From: Ooceraea biroi
Lineage: Eukaryota; Arthropoda; Insecta; Hymenoptera; Formicidae
DNA length: 64,000 nucleotides
Direction of reading: 5' to 3'
Assembly: GCF_003672135.1 (NCBI RefSeq)
Contig: NC_039513.1
Span: 186,001 to 250,000, forward strand
Within the stretch, counting starts at the first letter, position 1, and each line of letters begins with the position of its first letter. The notes under the pieces were generated by a model that had not been told where the DNA came from, searched no databases, and was given only the letters and a program-made list of their open reading frames with translations. The position numbers were made by a program, and so were the translations under genes. This document shows positions 62,934 through 64,000 of the stretch, piece by piece.

Positions 62934-63705
62934 TGTCTCTGGATAAAGTCACGCGGATAACAATTACTTAACAAAATTTCCGTAACAATGTCAATATTTT
63001 GGTCATGAAATTTGTTGTCGGCTAATAAAATCGCTCTGTCGGTGAGACTTAATATTACACCAATTTTGTGCTTCAAGGGATTACTCGCAAAAAAATTAGT
63101 ATAACGCCCCGAAAAAGTCGGTTTCCTGTAGCAATTCGTAATAAGAATATCACCATCACGACTGACAGTAGTATCCAAGAAATGTAGAGAATTGTCGCAC
63201 TCCAATTCGACTGTAAATTGTAACCTTGGATGGTAATTATTAAAAATATCCAAGACATACCGAATCTTATCTGTTGGTAAAATACAAAAAATATCATCAA
63301 CATATCTTCGATACAAACGAACTTTAAAGCCCAATGCATCAATGCAACAGGTCTCTAGATCGTCTAAAACCATATCAGCCAAAATAGGAGAAAGTGGCGA
63401 ACCCATCGAACTACCGAAAATCTGTTTATAATATTTACCATCAAAAACGAAATAAGTTGAGTCCAGAATCATGTCTATTGCAAATAAAAATTGTTCAAGA
63501 TTAAAATTAACAGAGTGCGCAATCCACCGTCACCTCCTCCTAATAGCTTCTTTCACCAACTCATTCGGAACATTTGTAAATAATAAAATTACATCAAATG
63601 AAACTAACGATTCATCCGCTCGAATATTTAATCCATTAGCCAGTTCAGTGGTGGACTCGAAGTCAACGTTTTGTGCCAAAAGTGGTAAGAGCGAATAATT
63701 ACATA
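62934..63705 (-). pseudogene. Penelope reverse transcriptase part
   Basis: From about 63660 the frame gives ESLVSFDVILLFTNVP (RT motif with the first catalytic Asp), then YFVFDGKYYKQIFGSSMGSP, LSPILADMVLDDLE and the catalytic YVDD in RRYVDDIFCILP, followed by FLDTTVSRDGDIL and CYRKPTFSGRYTNFFASNPL, typical of Penelope. A frame change lies near 63500. The frame ends where the mariner begins. The enzyme copies RNA primed from nicked target DNA. Confidence 0.85.
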
Positions 63706-64000
63706 TTTTACATGAAAGCTTACCTATAAGGAATTTTTTGGGTCACCGAATATGAATCCGGAGTCAAAATTGAGAAATTAAAAATGGCGGATCCAACATG
63801 GCGGCTTCAGGTGGCTAACTTTGTAATTCCATAATGGAAATGTATCACTCGGTATGCTCCTTTGGTCGCAGATAACGGATTGGTTCAAGACATTCAAACT
63901 GTATTTCAAACGTTTTTTAAACAATTAAAAAAAACAAAAATTAAAAATATATAAAAAAACATGGAGTGTAAAATTCTACCGTAGCCTCCCTGTGGCGCAC
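63706..64000. other. Repeat-like end of the window
   Basis: The words AAAAATGGCGGATCCAACATGG near 63780 resemble AAAAAATGGTGGATCCAATATG near 4203 in the foldback MITE at 3775-4701, so a relative of that MITE may begin here. No gene is seen. Confidence 0.35.

Larger units (their letters stand above)
61190..63705 (-). mobile_element. Penelope-like element interrupted by a mariner
   Basis: On the minus strand a Penelope reverse transcriptase (63705 to about 62934), a mariner insertion (62036-62931), a GIY-YIG endonuclease (about 61870-61480) and a 3' tail with a hammerhead-like motif (about 61222-61255) and TGGCCAGTTTGGTTGA follow in order. It is the most complete Penelope copy of the window, though broken by the insertion and a few frame changes. 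Confidence 0.85.

Noticed and set aside
1..64000. CRISPR array, bacterial operon or phage
   Set aside because: No regularly spaced identical repeats with unique spacers, no Shine-Dalgarno-led gene runs, and introns and eukaryotic transposons throughout.

Overview
This is eukaryotic, AT-rich nuclear DNA from an insect, most likely an ant or another hymenopteran. The case rests on a fragment of an insect odorant receptor (7tm_6) gene, short TTAGG-type telomere-like runs, spliced genes, mariner and Tc1/IS630-type transposons, PIF/Harbinger, Penelope, Copia, Jockey and DIRS elements, and many TA- or TTAA-flanked MITEs. The exact species is inference. I see no rRNA, tRNA, CRISPR array or bacterial operon. 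Almost every coding stretch belongs to a transposable element. The only host-type gene I recognise is the odorant receptor remnant near 51.4-51.9 kb; a PC4-like gene at 17.3-18.0 kb and an ORF at 10.4-10.8 kb are unassigned.

Layout. 0-2 kb: Penelope 3' end split by a hAT MITE. 2-10 kb: palindromic MITEs, a decayed Tc1-like transposon (4.97-8.1 kb) carrying two younger MITEs, a long AT palindrome and a GA-rich minisatellite. 10.4-16.6 kb: a TTAA MITE, a broken Copia retrotransposon (11.4-15.6 kb) cut off by a long inverted-repeat element full of GTTTGTAC motifs. 16.6-18 kb: a promoter-like segment and the PC4-like gene. 18.5-23.8 kb: the two convergent genes of a PIF/Harbinger transposon (MADF/BESS-like partner and HARBI1-like transposase pseudogene) with MITEs between. 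24.5-27.2 kb: a DDE transposase tail and an IS630-type transposon.

27.2-38.4 kb holds the most interesting material. Three copies of an unfamiliar cassette end (or begin) in the inverted terminus TGTTACGTCC/GGACGTAACA. The complete copy (33106-34699, flanked by the 4-bp repeat GAAG) has TATA box, non-coding first exon, ~130-bp intron, proline-rich ORF and polyadenylation signal inside what looks like one 1.6-kb solo LTR. In the two copies where the 5' part is readable the start codon is split by the intron (A|TG), so the ORF gains its ATG only after splicing. Interleaved are a Penelope element, a P-element relative with a THAP-like first exon and its 293-bp MITE.

39.6-43 kb: a long inverted-repeat element carrying a Transib/RAG1-like transposase relic and GC-rich segments bordered by TTAGG runs. 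43-45 kb: two MITEs. 45.2-50.6 kb: a Jockey-type LINE (minus) interrupted by an 833-bp long-TIR element and a 1,273-bp mariner. 51-52 kb: odorant receptor fragment. 52.3-57.5 kb: a nearly complete DIRS-type tyrosine-recombinase retrotransposon (gag, RT/RNase H, YR, inverted terminal repeats). 57.8-61 kb: pogo-like remnant and two foldback elements. 61.2-63.7 kb: a Penelope element with a hammerhead-ribozyme-like motif, interrupted by a decayed mariner. The window is best read as a nest of insertions whose relative ages can be ordered from target-site duplications.
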